This document shows positions 26,453 to 36,043 of a DNA stretch of 64,000 nucleotides, one piece after another. The notes beneath the pieces were generated by a model. The model made no database searches. It was not told where the DNA came from and saw nothing but the letters and a program-made list of their open reading frames with translations. The first letter of the stretch is position 1. Each line of letters begins with the position of its first letter. The DNA is from an uncultured Bacilli bacterium (GTDB lineage: Bacteria; Bacillota_I; Bacilli_A; RF39; UBA660). The stretch is taken from assembly GCA_934098665.1 (NCBI GenBank), contig CAKOOO010000002.1:56321-120320 (forward strand). Direction: 5' to 3'. The position numbers and the translations under genes were made by a program.

Positions 26453-27655
26453 TTAAAAGATTTTTCGCTTATTTTCTTTTATTTTTTCTAAATAAATTTT
26501 ATATACTTCAGAAACTTTTTTATCCCAAGTTACATATAAATCAATAAATGCATTTTCTTTTACTTTATCAAATAGTTTTTCATTATTCATTATTTCAATT
26601 ATTTTATCTGAATATGCTCCAACAGTATTTTCACTTATAAAACCATTTACATTATCAGTAACAGTTGCACTAGTCGCACTACCTTTTAAAAATACACCCG
26701 GTGTTTTTTGACTAGCGGCTTCGATTTGTACTATTGAGGATGCATCATAAAGTGATGGAAATAAAAATAAATCTGCTCTTGCATAATATTTTGAAAGTTC
26801 ATTTCTATCAGTTATTTTACCAACCATTATTACATTTTCGGCTATGCCAAGTTCATTTATATAACTTTTTAAATCATTTTCATCTTGGCCAGTTCCAACA
26901 TAAAGCATTTTAAATTTTATTTTTTTATCTTTTTCTTTAACAGCTTTTAGGGCATCAGCAATAAAAAATATATTTTTAAGTTTATTAATTCTTCCCACAA
27001 ATAAAAATACTTTCTCATTATTTTTAATATTATGTTTTTTATTAATATAGTTTATAGCTTCTTTTTCACTAGATACAGGCATCATTTCTGTAGCATTATT
27101 CATAACTTTAGGTAGGCATTTATAATGATAATCTTCATAATATATTCTAGCAACTTCACTATTTACTGCCCAGCACTCATCACACTTATCAAAAAATTTT
27201 ATTAAATTATTATTAAGTTTAGTGGCAAGTAACTCAGATTTTACCGCTCTTTGAAAATCTTGTTTAAATTGCGAGTGCATTGTAGCAATACACGGAACAT
27301 GATGTTTTTTAGCGTACGCTAGTCCTGCTCTTCCAATTGTAAATGGAGAATGAACATGCACTATATCAAGTTTATATTTATTAAGCACTTTCATAAACTT
27401 ATTATCTAGTTTAGGAATAGATACTGAATAATCTAAAAAAGGAACTTTTACAGAGTGACATCTTACAACTTTATATGGAAAAATGCTATCATCATATTTT
27501 TTAGTTAAATACTCCGGTACAAATACAATTACATTTGCATATTTACATAGTCTGCGAGCATAATTATCTATAACCATGATAACTCCATCTGCCATAGGAA
27601 AAAATGAGTCACCAAAAAGGCCAATTGTTATTTTTTTATTATTTTCTTCTTTCAT
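26453..27655 (-). CDS. Family 4 glycosyltransferase, probable glycolipid synthase
   Basis: 400 aa, GT-B fold. N-terminal DSFFPMADGVIMVIDNYARRL, then HVHSPFTIGRAGLAYAKKH and MHSQFKQDF. The C-terminal donor-binding half has LFVGRINKLKN, YVGTGQDE and the EX7E-like LFLFPSLYDASSIVQIEAAS. This pattern matches diacylglycerol glucosyltransferases of Bacillota and Mollicutes. It probably glycosylates a membrane lipid or anchor; acceptor inferred. Confidence 0.8.
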   Translation of the reverse strand: MKEENNKKITIGLFGDSFFPMADGVIMVIDNYARRLCKYANVIVFVPEYLTKKYDDSIFPYKVVRCHSVKVPFLDYSVSIPKLDNKFMKVLNKYKLDIVHVHSPFTIGRAGLAYAKKHHVPCIATMHSQFKQDFQRAVKSELLATKLNNNLIKFFDKCDECWAVNSEVARIYYEDYHYKCLPKVMNNATEMMPVSSEKEAINYINKKHNIKNNEKVFLFVGRINKLKNIFFIADALKAVKEKDKKIKFKMLYVGTGQDENDLKSYINELGIAENVIMVGKITDRNELSKYYARADLFLFPSLYDASSIVQIEAASQKTPGVFLKGSATSATVTDNVNGFISENTVGAYSDKIIEIMNNEKLFDKVKENAFIDLYVTWDKKVSEVYKIYLEKIKENKRKIF

Positions 27656-27686
27656 AATATGATTATATCATACATTTTAAAAATAT

Positions 27687-28721
27687 TCACTTTAACTTAT
27701 CTAATATAGATAATTTTCTTATATAAAGATTATTATTCTTACCAGTGCCAAGACTAATATCTGGTTTTATACTTCCATGAAAATCACTACCACCGCTTAC
27801 TAGTAAGTTATATTTATTTGCTATATCTAAATAATATGCCATTTCTTCTTTATTAAAACTACTATGATAACACTCAATTCCCATAAGACCACAGTTAATC
27901 ATATTTTTAAGTAAAGAAAAAAATTCTTTTTCGTTTAATTTAAGAGTTTTAGGATGAGCAAGAACAGGAATACCACCACTACTTAAAATTAAGTTTATAC
28001 ACTCTTCATAAGTTAAACCTTTATTAATGCCCCTTACTTTTTCATATGCACTTACTAAATATTTTTCAAATGCCTCAGAAGCACTTTGAACAAGTCCATT
28101 TTTAACTAAAAGTCGAGCAACATCTACTCTTCCCAAATTGTGATTAACATTTATAAGCGTTTTAATATCTTCGTAACTAAATATAATATTATAGTCTTTT
28201 TTTAATATCTCTAAAATACTTAAAATTTTATTTATACTGTTATCTTTTATTTCATTTAATTTTTTATTTAAAACACTATTATATATATCTATTCCATAAC
28301 CTAAAATGTGCATCCTACCTATATTTCTTTTTGTGGATAACTCTATACCATTAATAATTTTTATATTACTATCAGTTATTAAGGAAGATACATTTTTAAG
28401 ATTTTTAAGACTTTCCACTGTATTGTGGTCAGTTATTCCAAGAACTCCAACTTTCTTTTCTATTGCAAGATAAATAAGTTTCTCTATAGATAAATCTCCA
28501 TCCGAAGCATTTGTATGAACATGCATATCAATTATTTTCTCGCTTTGTATATATGGATTAATAATATTATTATAATATATTTCATTAAATACATTTATTC
28601 CATAGACAGTATCATTTTGCTTTTTTTCATATTTACTTAACACTTCATATGTTTTAGTTCTATCATACTTAAAATCTTCCATTAACTTACATATTTCTAC
28701 ACTATCATGTGGGCTATACAT
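27687..28721 (-). CDS. PHP-domain phosphoesterase
   Basis: 344 aa from the ATG at 28721 (MYSPHDSVE), which has GAGG 8 nt upstream; an upstream GTG is less likely. PHP metal motifs: DMHVHTNASDGDLS, GITDHNT, ELSTK near the conserved Glu, PVLAHPKTL and SGGSDFHGSIKPDISLG. Related enzymes (YciV/RNase AM) remove 5' nucleotides or hydrolyse 3',5'-nucleoside bisphosphates. An N-terminal extension of about 65 residues precedes the domain. Confidence 0.82.
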   Translation of the reverse strand: MYSPHDSVEICKLMEDFKYDRTKTYEVLSKYEKKQNDTVYGINVFNEIYYNNIINPYIQSEKIIDMHVHTNASDGDLSIEKLIYLAIEKKVGVLGITDHNTVESLKNLKNVSSLITDSNIKIINGIELSTKRNIGRMHILGYGIDIYNSVLNKKLNEIKDNSINKILSILEILKKDYNIIFSYEDIKTLINVNHNLGRVDVARLLVKNGLVQSASEAFEKYLVSAYEKVRGINKGLTYEECINLILSSGGIPVLAHPKTLKLNEKEFFSLLKNMINCGLMGIECYHSSFNKEEMAYYLDIANKYNLLVSGGSDFHGSIKPDISLGTGKNNNLYIRKLSILDKLK

Positions 28722-28810
28722 TAAATCATCCTCTTTCACTTGTATTATAAAGTAAATTTAAATATAATAAAAATACATATTTGTTATAAATATCATAACT
28801 GGAGGTTATT

Positions 28811-29710
28811 ATGAATATTAACTTTGAATATTATAAAGTGTTTTATGAAGTAGCTAAAAATGAAAATATTACTAAAGCTAGTGAAATTTTGCATATTTCA
28901 CAACCCGCAATAAGTAAAACTATAAAACTTCTCGAAGAAAAACTCGGAGGAACTTTATTTGTAAGAACTAAAAAAGGTGTTACCCTAACTGAAGAAGGAA
29001 AAGAATTTTATAGTTATATTGCAAAAGCAATTGAATATATAAATAGTGCTGAAAATAAATTTAGTGATTTAATTAATTTAGAAACTGGTATAATAAAAAT
29101 TGGTATAAACTCTACTTTAACAAAAGAATTTTTACTTCCATATCTAGAAAAATTTAATAAATTATGTCCTAAAATTGATATTCAAATAACTAATGGTATA
29201 ACATCTCATCTTATAAGTGAACTTAAAAATGGTCTTATTGACATTGTATTTTTAAATATAAATGATAAAGATTATGGAAATGATATTGACATAATAAAAT
29301 GCAAAAAAATTCATGATGTTTTTATAGCAAGTGAAAAATATAGTAACCTTAATGGTAAAGTTGTTTCTTTAAGTACACTTAAAAACTACCCACTGATTTT
29401 TCAAGCAAAAGGCTCTAATACAAGAAACTTTTTAGATAATTTTATGAAAGAAAAAAATATATATTTAAAACCGAATATTGAACTTGCTAGTTACTCACTA
29501 GTCATAGAATTTTGTAAATCTGGTTTTGGTATTGGTTACGCTGTAAAAGAATTTATTCAAAAAGATGTAAATGAAGGTAAAATATTTACGCTTAATATAA
29601 AAGAAAATATACCAGAAAGATATATAGGCTATGCTATTTCTAATAAACACTTACCTAGTTTTAGTACAAAAAAATTAATTGAAATTATAACAAATAAACT
29701 TGATAATTAA
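28811..29710 (+). CDS. LysR-family transcriptional regulator
   Basis: 299 aa. N-terminal winged helix-turn-helix (FYEVAKNENITKASEILHIS then QPAISKTIKLLEEKLGGTLF), followed by a two-lobed effector-binding domain. GGAGG lies 6 nt before the ATG. It is divergent from the PHP gene, the usual arrangement for a regulator and its target, but the ligand cannot be inferred. Confidence 0.92.
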   Translation: MNINFEYYKVFYEVAKNENITKASEILHISQPAISKTIKLLEEKLGGTLFVRTKKGVTLTEEGKEFYSYIAKAIEYINSAENKFSDLINLETGIIKIGINSTLTKEFLLPYLEKFNKLCPKIDIQITNGITSHLISELKNGLIDIVFLNINDKDYGNDIDIIKCKKIHDVFIASEKYSNLNGKVVSLSTLKNYPLIFQAKGSNTRNFLDNFMKEKNIYLKPNIELASYSLVIEFCKSGFGIGYAVKEFIQKDVNEGKIFTLNIKENIPERYIGYAISNKHLPSFSTKKLIEIITNKLDN

Positions 29711-29748
29711 TTTATTTTTTTTTATAATATATTTCACAGGAGGGTAAA

Positions 29749-30528
29749 ATGATAAATAATAAAATAATAGAAAAAGTAAACGAATTACTAAAAAAATTAA
29801 ATATTAAGAACTATACAGGTATTATAGTTTATGGAAGTTATGCTAACGAAAGAAATAATGATTTATCTGATTTAGATGTTATGATAATTAAAGAAAACTA
29901 TCATACATTAGACTGTGGTAGCATGAGGATTAATAATATTAGAGTGGAATTTTTTATAAATGATTTACAAAGATTATATTCTTTAGTGGATAATGAAATT
30001 AACAATAATGATCCATCTCATTTAACTAAATTTGCTACTTGTGAAATAATTTCTGATACAAATGATAAAGTTAAAGATTTTATTAGTTACGCTAAATATT
30101 TTTATAATCAAAAAATGCAGCACTCCTTTACTGATAATGAAAAATTTTCTATATTTTCTATTGGTAATCGTATCGAAGATTTAGAAAGTCTTATAAATCA
30201 AGATAGTTTTTATTCAGTGTATTTTGTTGTATTAGAAAAAATCAGGGTTTTATACGCAAAAATAAACGGTATAATCAATTTACCTGTAACGAAAATCGAA
30301 AGGCTTTATACAGATAAAAATTATGCAAATAATTATATTAATTCAAAAGTGCAAACGTTACCTGACGAAAAGTTTATTTCTTTATATTTAGATTGTTTAA
30401 AATTTTATGATAAAGGTATAATGCTTAATAATTTATGGGAATTATACAATTATTCTTACGAGAATCTTGATTTTGACCCTCAAAATTTTTATTTAAAATT
30501 TACTAAAAATGCTCCATTTAAAATTTAA
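29749..30528 (+). CDS. Nucleotidyltransferase-fold protein
   Basis: 259 aa. The polymerase-beta-like motif GSYANERNNDLSDLDVMII (about residues 27-45) supplies the GS and paired Asp, and RVEFFIND the third acidic position. The C-terminal half is helical, as in aminoglycoside-type or KNTase-like nucleotidyltransferases. RBS AGGAGG. Substrate unknown; antibiotic or protein modification are both possible. Confidence 0.7.
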   Translation: MINNKIIEKVNELLKKLNIKNYTGIIVYGSYANERNNDLSDLDVMIIKENYHTLDCGSMRINNIRVEFFINDLQRLYSLVDNEINNNDPSHLTKFATCEIISDTNDKVKDFISYAKYFYNQKMQHSFTDNEKFSIFSIGNRIEDLESLINQDSFYSVYFVVLEKIRVLYAKINGIINLPVTKIERLYTDKNYANNYINSKVQTLPDEKFISLYLDCLKFYDKGIMLNNLWELYNYSYENLDFDPQNFYLKFTKNAPFKI

Positions 30529-30554
30529 AAGCATAAATTTATATTTACGCTTAC

Positions 30555-30583
30555 TTTACATTTTGTAAAATTTATGGTATAAC
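30555..30583 (+). promoter_or_regulatory. Promoter of the 30611 gene
   Basis: TTTACA (30555-30560), 17-bp spacer, TATAAC (30578-30583), 28 bp before the start codon. Confidence 0.65.
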
Positions 30584-30610
30584 TATAACAGTTAATGGGG
30601 AAAAGGAAAA

Positions 30611-31072
30611 ATGAAAGAAATTTTTTTAGAGTATTTAAATGAAATGATTTACATGTTAGAAACATATGAAAACGGTTGGTGGGTAGACTGGATGGAAAAA
30701 GCCTACACAAAGTATCGTGATGAAGATAGTATTGAAAAATTCTTAAGTGCTTTTGGTGGAATGGGAAGCTTTAATGATACTGATTTTGAAAATGAATGCA
30801 CCAAATATATTAAAACAATAACAGTTAATATGGGTTATGACATTGGTAAAAATGGTTATGCTGATGTTTTCGAAGAAATAAAAAAAGTTTTAAAAATTGA
30901 GGAAAGTTGGATTAGAAGGTGCATTGAAGTAAATGAAGCACAAAGTAGTTATCAAAAAGCTATAAATGAAGTAGCATTTTATAAATACCTACTTGAAAAC
31001 TATGCTCCTGGTAATTTACATGAAATAACTTTAAAATATTTAAATCCTACTGAAGGTGTGAAATTAAGATAA
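30611..31072 (+). CDS. Acidic protein of unknown function
   Basis: 153 aa, soluble and mostly helical. It contains a Trp-rich opening (GWWVDWMEKAY) and the segment FLSAFGGMGSFNDTDF, which recalls small conserved hypothetical proteins, but I cannot name the family. RBS-like AAAAGG lies just before the ATG. A monocistronic unit with its own promoter, ahead of a tRNA operon on the opposite strand. Confidence 0.6.
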   Translation: MKEIFLEYLNEMIYMLETYENGWWVDWMEKAYTKYRDEDSIEKFLSAFGGMGSFNDTDFENECTKYIKTITVNMGYDIGKNGYADVFEEIKKVLKIEESWIRRCIEVNEAQSSYQKAINEVAFYKYLLENYAPGNLHEITLKYLNPTEGVKLR

Positions 31073-31120
31073 ATTTCTCACTTTTTTTATATAAAAACAA
31101 ATATATTTTTGCATAAAAAA

Positions 31121-31139
31121 ATCTCAATAACCTTGAGAT
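31121..31139 (-). terminator. Terminator of the tRNA Val-Thr operon
   Basis: Stem ATCTCAA/TTGAGAT (31121-31127, 31133-31139) with a 5-nt loop, followed on the minus strand by a T7 run. Confidence 0.88.
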
Positions 31140-31152
31140 AATTTTCATAAAC

Positions 31153-31228
31153 TGGTGCCGACAGAGGGAATCGAACCCCCAACCTACTGATTACAAGTCA
31201 GTTGCGCTACCAATTACGCTATGTCGGC
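31153..31228 (-). tRNA. tRNA-Thr (UGU)
   Basis: 76 nt with encoded CCA. Acceptor GCCGACA/TGTCGGC, anticodon loop CTTGTAA (anticodon TGT), T-loop GGTTCGATTCC. Confidence 0.97.
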
Positions 31229-31233
31229 ATTAA

Positions 31234-31310
31234 TGGTGGGAGATATAGGACTCGAACCTATGACCCCCTGCTTGTAAGGCAGATGCTCTAACCAACTGAG
31301 CTAATCTCCC
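31234..31310 (-). tRNA. tRNA-Val (UAC)
   Basis: 77 nt with encoded CCA. Acceptor GGGAGAT/ATCTCCC, anticodon loop CTTACAA (anticodon TAC), T-loop GGTTCGAGTCC. First gene after the promoter at 31338-31366. Confidence 0.97.
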
Positions 31311-31337
31311 ATTAACTTTCTCTTGCTGACAAATAAA

Positions 31338-31366
31338 ATTATACTATATATTATCTGCACTTGCAA
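31338..31366 (-). promoter_or_regulatory. Promoter of the tRNA Val-Thr operon
   Basis: Minus strand TTGCAA (31366-31361), 17-bp spacer, TATAAT (31343-31338), 28 bp before the tRNA-Val 5' end. Confidence 0.8.
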
Positions 31367-31402
31367 GCAAAAATTAATCATTTTTTTAAATTTTTTTCTT
31401 TT

Positions 31403-31828
31403 TTAATATAAAAGGCCTTCGGAAATGGCAAATGGAATAAAATGATCTCTTATTGCCGAAGATAAATTGTATTTAGTTTCACCTACTTTATAAAAATGAT
31501 AACCAATAATTTCTTCATTTGTAAAATAGACTTTATCCATTTTCTTTTTACATATAAACATTGTCATAATTATATCAAGTTCAGGGTCACTAGCGGCACT
31601 TTCTTTAAAACACATTAATGGTTTTAAATCTTCTTCATTAATTGTAAATCCATTATGAAATTCCTCTTTGACTTCTCTTATTGCAGCTTCAACTTCACTT
31701 TCGCCTTCTTCAACGCCACCACCAACTAATGTCCAAGTATTACTTTTACTACTTCTTACACTTCTTACTATTAAAAGTTTGCCCTCCTCTATAAAGGCAA
31801 CTCCGACAACTTTTTTTACTTTCTTCAC
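31403..31828 (-). CDS. Nudix hydrolase
   Basis: 141 aa, a bare Nudix domain. Nudix box GGGVEEGESEVEAAIREVKE followed by E (about residues 36-57) keeps all the metal-binding acidic residues. VVGVAFIEEGKLLIVRSVRS opens the fold. Substrate cannot be read; a nucleotide pool cleaner is the default expectation. Confidence 0.88.
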   Translation of the reverse strand: MKKVKKVVGVAFIEEGKLLIVRSVRSSKSNTWTLVGGGVEEGESEVEAAIREVKEEFHNGFTINEEDLKPLMCFKESAASDPELDIIMTMFICKKKMDKVYFTNEEIIGYHFYKVGETKYNLSSAIRDHFIPFAISEGLLY

Positions 31829-31962
31829 AATATCACCATATATTAAGTATACTATTTTTAAATAATTTATTAAATAAAAAATTTTATTACTTTACATTTA
31901 TAAATATATTTATATTTTTTTTACCACATAATAATCAATAATTTCTATTAATTTCATAAAAT

Positions 31963-32760
31963 TTATTTATTTTTTTCAAACATTTCTTGGAGTTTTTTTC
32001 CAACTTCGTAACTTTTTTTATAAAAGTTTTCAATTCCCATTTCTAAATATCCATATCGATAACAAGGTTCCATTGTTATTGGACCATCATAATTACATTT
32101 CTTTAAATTTTTAATAACATTTTTCCAATTTAACGTTCCATCAAAGGGAATAAGGTGTAAATCATCACTTTGATCATTATCATGAAGATGTACTGCAAAT
32201 ATTCTACCATTAAAATTAGAAAAATCTAAATCATCATTAAAATGAACATGATAATGTCCTGAATCAAAACATATTCCAGCATTTTCATTATGAATATTTT
32301 TAATTACATAATCTAAATAACCTTTTATTTTAGTATTTTCAAAAGCCACTTTTATATTTAATGATTCAGCATAATCTACAATTTTTTGTAATCTTTTCAA
32401 GCCTATCTCACTATATTTAGGAGCTTTACTTTCATTTGTTAAATGCATAACAACCATAGGAATATCATTTTCTTTACAAACTTTTATATCATTTTTATAT
32501 CTATCAACTAGTTTATCACCATTATTATCATCGAGCCATAAATCATTTATATTTTGATACCCTAAATGGGCAAAAATAACATTTAAGCATTTTTCTTTAA
32601 TATATTTTAATTGCTTTTCTTGCGTAGGGTTCCAATTTTTATTGTACCATTGCACAAAAACATTTTTAAAACCTGCATTTTTAATTGCATTTATTGTTTC
32701 TATTACATTAACATCTTTATTAGCATTACTAACTACAACTGCAATTTCCCTATTATTCAT
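31963..32760 (-). CDS. Sugar phosphate isomerase/epimerase-like TIM barrel
   Basis: 265 aa. AP-endonuclease-2-like TIM barrel with metal-site residues in VVMHLTN, VAFENTK (Glu), ICFDSGHYHVHF (Asp/His), FAVHLHDND and GPITMEPCY (Glu). These are typical of xylose-isomerase-like epimerases. RBS AAGGAG. The substrate is unknown. Confidence 0.82.
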   Translation of the reverse strand: MNNREIAVVVSNANKDVNVIETINAIKNAGFKNVFVQWYNKNWNPTQEKQLKYIKEKCLNVIFAHLGYQNINDLWLDDNNGDKLVDRYKNDIKVCKENDIPMVVMHLTNESKAPKYSEIGLKRLQKIVDYAESLNIKVAFENTKIKGYLDYVIKNIHNENAGICFDSGHYHVHFNDDLDFSNFNGRIFAVHLHDNDQSDDLHLIPFDGTLNWKNVIKNLKKCNYDGPITMEPCYRYGYLEMGIENFYKKSYEVGKKLQEMFEKNK

Positions 32761-32845
32761 ATTATTTTTACTCCTTATTTGTAATATAACATTTAATTAC
32801 ATATTTACGCAATGCTTTAATGCTAATTAAAATAAATTTTTTTAC

Positions 32846-32874
32846 TTTACATTTATAAAATAATTTGATATATT
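32846..32874 (+). promoter_or_regulatory. Promoter of the helicase gene
   Basis: TTTACA (32846-32851), 17-bp spacer, TATATT (32869-32874), 35 bp upstream of the start codon. Confidence 0.6.
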
Positions 32875-32908
32875 TTTATTTGCATAGTGATGTAAAGGAA
32901 AGGCCCTT

Positions 32909-34291
32909 ATGTCAAATACTTTAGATGAATATCAATTAAAAGTCGTTAATGAAACAAATCATGCACTTGTTATCGCAGGTCCTGGAAGTGGCAAAAGCAC
33001 TACAATAGCGCAAAAAGTCAGAACTTTAGTCGCAAATGGCACACTTGAAAGTGAAATACTTCTTATTTCTTTTACAAATAAAAGTGTTGAAGATTTAAAG
33101 AAAAAACTTGGTAGTAATATTTTTATTACAACTTTTCATAAACTTGCTATAGATGTTTTAAAATATAATAAAATAACATATAAACTTGCAAGTGAGGATC
33201 TTTTAGATTTTGTAATAAATGAATATTTAGAAACAATTTCTAATAAAGATAAATTATGTAGATATTTAAATATTACTAAACTTGATAAAAATAAAAATGA
33301 ATATATTTCTTTTAAAAAATTAATTAAAACATTTATTAATTTATTTAAGACTAATAATCATAGTATTGAAAGTTTAAAAAAAGTAGTTACTGATTATAAG
33401 GATAAATATTTAGTTAAAATAATTTTAGATATATTTTTTATTTATGAAGAAGAAAAAAATTCTTCGGGTTTACTTGATTTTGATGACCTTATAATAATTG
33501 CTACAAAAATATTAAATGCTAAATATAATTATAAAAATTTTAAGTATATAATTATAGATGAATTTCAAGATACTTCCCTAATTAGATTTAATTTAGCTAA
33601 AACTATTATAGATAATACTGGAGCTATTTTAACTGCAGTTGGAGATGATGCACAAAGTATTTATCATTTTTCTGGATGTGATTTATTTATATTTTTAAAT
33701 TTAAACAAATATATAGATAATTTAAAACAATTAAAACTTGTAAATACTTATCGTTTTAATCAAGAACTTATTGATATAAGTGCAAAATTTATTAATAAAA
33801 ATCCCTATCAACTTGATAAAAGTATGCATGGTTTTACGCATGAAAAAAAGCCTATTGAAATAATTTATTATTTAAATGCTAAAAAGAAATTTAAAAATTT
33901 ACTAAATAAACTTTCTGATAAAAAAATATTAATTCTCGGAAGAAATCAAAAAGATATTTATGAATATATAGATAGTGATTTTACATATGAAAACTCTATT
34001 TTAAAATATAATGATAAAGAATATAAATATTTAACTATTCACTCTGCAAAAGGACTCGAAGAAGACTACGTAATAATTTTAAATGTATCAGATAAAGTAT
34101 ATGGCATTCCTAATAAACTTGAAAATCATGAAATACTTTCTTATGTATCTTCGAAAGCAGATGATTATCCTTATGCTGAAGAACGAAGAGTTTTCTTCGT
34201 GGGCATTACAAGATGTAAATATAAAACATTTTTAATGGTACCTAAAAATAATCCCTCAATATTTGTAAATGAAATAAAAAATCTCATTTAA
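32909..34291 (+). CDS. Compact UvrD/Rep-type superfamily 1 helicase
   Basis: 460 aa, well short of the 650-750 aa of UvrD, Rep or PcrA. All helicase motifs are visible: Q motif (LDEYQLKVV), Walker A (AGPGSGKSTT), Ia (LISFTNKS), Walker B (IIDEFQDTS), III (VGDDAQSIYHFSG), IV (TYRFNQEL), V (TIHSAKGLEEDYVII) and VI (EERRVFFVGITRCK). The missing length falls where the 1B and 2B insert subdomains would be. An active ATPase is expected; the role in repair or another process is unknown. Confidence 0.88.
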   Translation: MSNTLDEYQLKVVNETNHALVIAGPGSGKSTTIAQKVRTLVANGTLESEILLISFTNKSVEDLKKKLGSNIFITTFHKLAIDVLKYNKITYKLASEDLLDFVINEYLETISNKDKLCRYLNITKLDKNKNEYISFKKLIKTFINLFKTNNHSIESLKKVVTDYKDKYLVKIILDIFFIYEEEKNSSGLLDFDDLIIIATKILNAKYNYKNFKYIIIDEFQDTSLIRFNLAKTIIDNTGAILTAVGDDAQSIYHFSGCDLFIFLNLNKYIDNLKQLKLVNTYRFNQELIDISAKFINKNPYQLDKSMHGFTHEKKPIEIIYYLNAKKKFKNLLNKLSDKKILILGRNQKDIYEYIDSDFTYENSILKYNDKEYKYLTIHSAKGLEEDYVIILNVSDKVYGIPNKLENHEILSYVSSKADDYPYAEERRVFFVGITRCKYKTFLMVPKNNPSIFVNEIKNLI

Positions 34292-34300
34292 AAAGAGGAA

Positions 34301-34900
34301 TTACTCCCCTAAAACATCAAGATAAAACTTTGTAAATGTTACACTCATATATGGATAAAGCCAAATATATAAAATACCTAAAGTAAGCACGCCAAGTATA
34401 GTCCAACCAATAAATGAAAGTCCTAAAACAAATGCATCCATTTTATGACCATTCATTTTTTCTCTAGAATATTTAAGAGTTTCTATAATACTTAGTTCAG
34501 GTTTTTTAATTAAGACAACTGGCACAAGCATATATGAAAATGTTAAAATAATTCCCGGAATTAAAAAGCATATATAACCAAGCATTATAAGAATTGACGT
34601 TAAAAGCATTACACCAACAATTTTAAGAAAATTTTTATAATGTTTAAATAAATCTTTTGCTTCGAAAGTTTTATCTTCACAAAAGTTTACAAAAAAGTTT
34701 ATCATACCAATTTCTAAAGGAAACAATAATATATTTATTAAAATATCTAGATAATCGGTATTCATTTTATTAAATAATATTGCCATAACAATATTAAATG
34801 ATACGCTTATTCCAAAAGCAATAATAATGTTTTTCCATATAGTTAATAAATTATTTTGAATTTTACTTTTTGCATAATCTTTTATTTCTATCCTATTCAT
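34301..34900 (-). CDS. DUF975-type integral membrane protein
   Basis: 199 aa with about five transmembrane helices. Start MNRIEIKDYAKSKIQNN and the motifs VGVMLLTSILIMLGYICFLIPG, YSREKMNGHKMDAFVLGLSFIGW are typical of DUF975 family proteins. Convergent with the helicase gene, 9 bp away. Function unknown. Confidence 0.8.
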   Translation of the reverse strand: MNRIEIKDYAKSKIQNNLLTIWKNIIIAFGISVSFNIVMAILFNKMNTDYLDILINILLFPLEIGMINFFVNFCEDKTFEAKDLFKHYKNFLKIVGVMLLTSILIMLGYICFLIPGIILTFSYMLVPVVLIKKPELSIIETLKYSREKMNGHKMDAFVLGLSFIGWTILGVLTLGILYIWLYPYMSVTFTKFYLDVLGE

Positions 34901-34943
34901 TTTATCCTCCTACAAAAATAATATCATAAACATTTAAAAAATA

Positions 34944-35252
34944 CTACATTTCATTTGTGGATAATTTTACTATTAAATCATAGTTATCATCACTTGCCAT
35001 AATATTTTTATGAAGCATGCCACATTTTTCACATTTATAAATAATTTTGTAAGTATCCTTAAATTTTTCTATACCAATAGGTTTTAAAATACCCTTACAT
35101 TTATTTTCTCTATCACCTGGAAATACATCAACATGCAAGCTACTTAAACAGTATGGACAGTGGTCTCGAGCACTATATCCTAAAAAAGGTACATTTTTAT
35201 TACATACCTTACAAACAAAACTTTCATCAATCATTTTAAATTTCTTTTTCAT
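34944..35252 (-). CDS. RNHCP-domain zinc-binding protein
   Basis: 102 aa. FVCKVCNKNVPFLGYSARDH followed by CPYC carries two CxxC pairs and the domain's name motif in the form RDHCP. DVFPGDRENKCKGILKPIG and a later CEKCGMLHKN complete the fold. Probably binds zinc; the molecular role of the family is unknown. Divergent from sigK. Confidence 0.88.
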   Translation of the reverse strand: MKKKFKMIDESFVCKVCNKNVPFLGYSARDHCPYCLSSLHVDVFPGDRENKCKGILKPIGIEKFKDTYKIIYKCEKCGMLHKNIMASDDNYDLIVKLSTNEM

Positions 35253-35295
35253 AACTATAGTTTATCATAAATATATTTAAGTAGGAAGTGAATTT

Positions 35296-35991
35296 ATGTT
35301 TTTAAACTTACTTAATATTGTAAAAGACATGATATTTTTTACAGGAAGTTATTCAAATAGTGTTTTTTTAGAGCCACTATCAAATGAAGAAGAAGAAAAA
35401 TATGTAAAACTTATGCTTGATAAAGATAATGATGCTAGAAATAAACTTATAGAACATAACTTAAGGTTAGTTGCTCATATTGTAAAAAAATATGCAAATA
35501 ATGATTATATGACAGATGATTTAATATCTATTGGAACAATTGGTCTTATCAAAGGAATTGATACTTATAAGGATAATAAAAAAACTAAAATTACTACATA
35601 TGCCGCAAGATGTATTCAAAATGAAATTTTAATGTATTTTCGTTCAAATAAAAAAAGTAATAATGATGTTTATCTTGAGGATGCCATTGGCTATGATAAA
35701 GAAGGAAATGAAGTTAATTTAAAGGATGTAATAATGGATAAAAAAATTGATTTTGTGGACTATTTAACTAGGAAGGATAACGTTGAAAATTTAAAAAAAT
35801 ATTTAAATATGCTTTTTCCAAGAGAAAAAGAAATAATTATAAAAAGATACGGGCTTAATAATCAAAAAGAAATGACTCAAAAAGCAATTGCCAAAGAAAT
35901 GCACATATCAAGAAGTTATGTATCACGAATTGAAAAAAGAGCACTTACAAAAATGCTTAAAGAATTTATTAAAAATAAGAAGACTTTGTAA
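35296..35991 (+). CDS. sigK: Sporulation sigma factor SigK
   Basis: 231 aa, uninterrupted. Pro-sequence-like hydrophobic N-terminus, then the diagnostic FLEPLSNEEEEKYVKLM, NKLIEHNLRLVAHIVKKY (region 2.1), LISIGTIGLIKGIDTY, TTYAARCIQNEILMYFRS (region 2.4), IGYDKEGNEVNLKDV and region 4 QKAIAKEMHISRSYVSRIEK. Very close to Bacillus SigK, the late mother-cell factor activated by SpoIVFB cleavage of its N-terminus. SpoIVFB and SpoIVFA are encoded at 45-46.5 kb. Start preceded by GTAGGAAG. Confidence 0.93.
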   Translation: MFLNLLNIVKDMIFFTGSYSNSVFLEPLSNEEEEKYVKLMLDKDNDARNKLIEHNLRLVAHIVKKYANNDYMTDDLISIGTIGLIKGIDTYKDNKKTKITTYAARCIQNEILMYFRSNKKSNNDVYLEDAIGYDKEGNEVNLKDVIMDKKIDFVDYLTRKDNVENLKKYLNMLFPREKEIIIKRYGLNNQKEMTQKAIAKEMHISRSYVSRIEKRALTKMLKEFIKNKKTL

Positions 35992-36043
35992 CTTGAAAAT
36001 GGTTTTTCTTTATGCTATACTTTTTATAGTAGGAGATAAGGAT

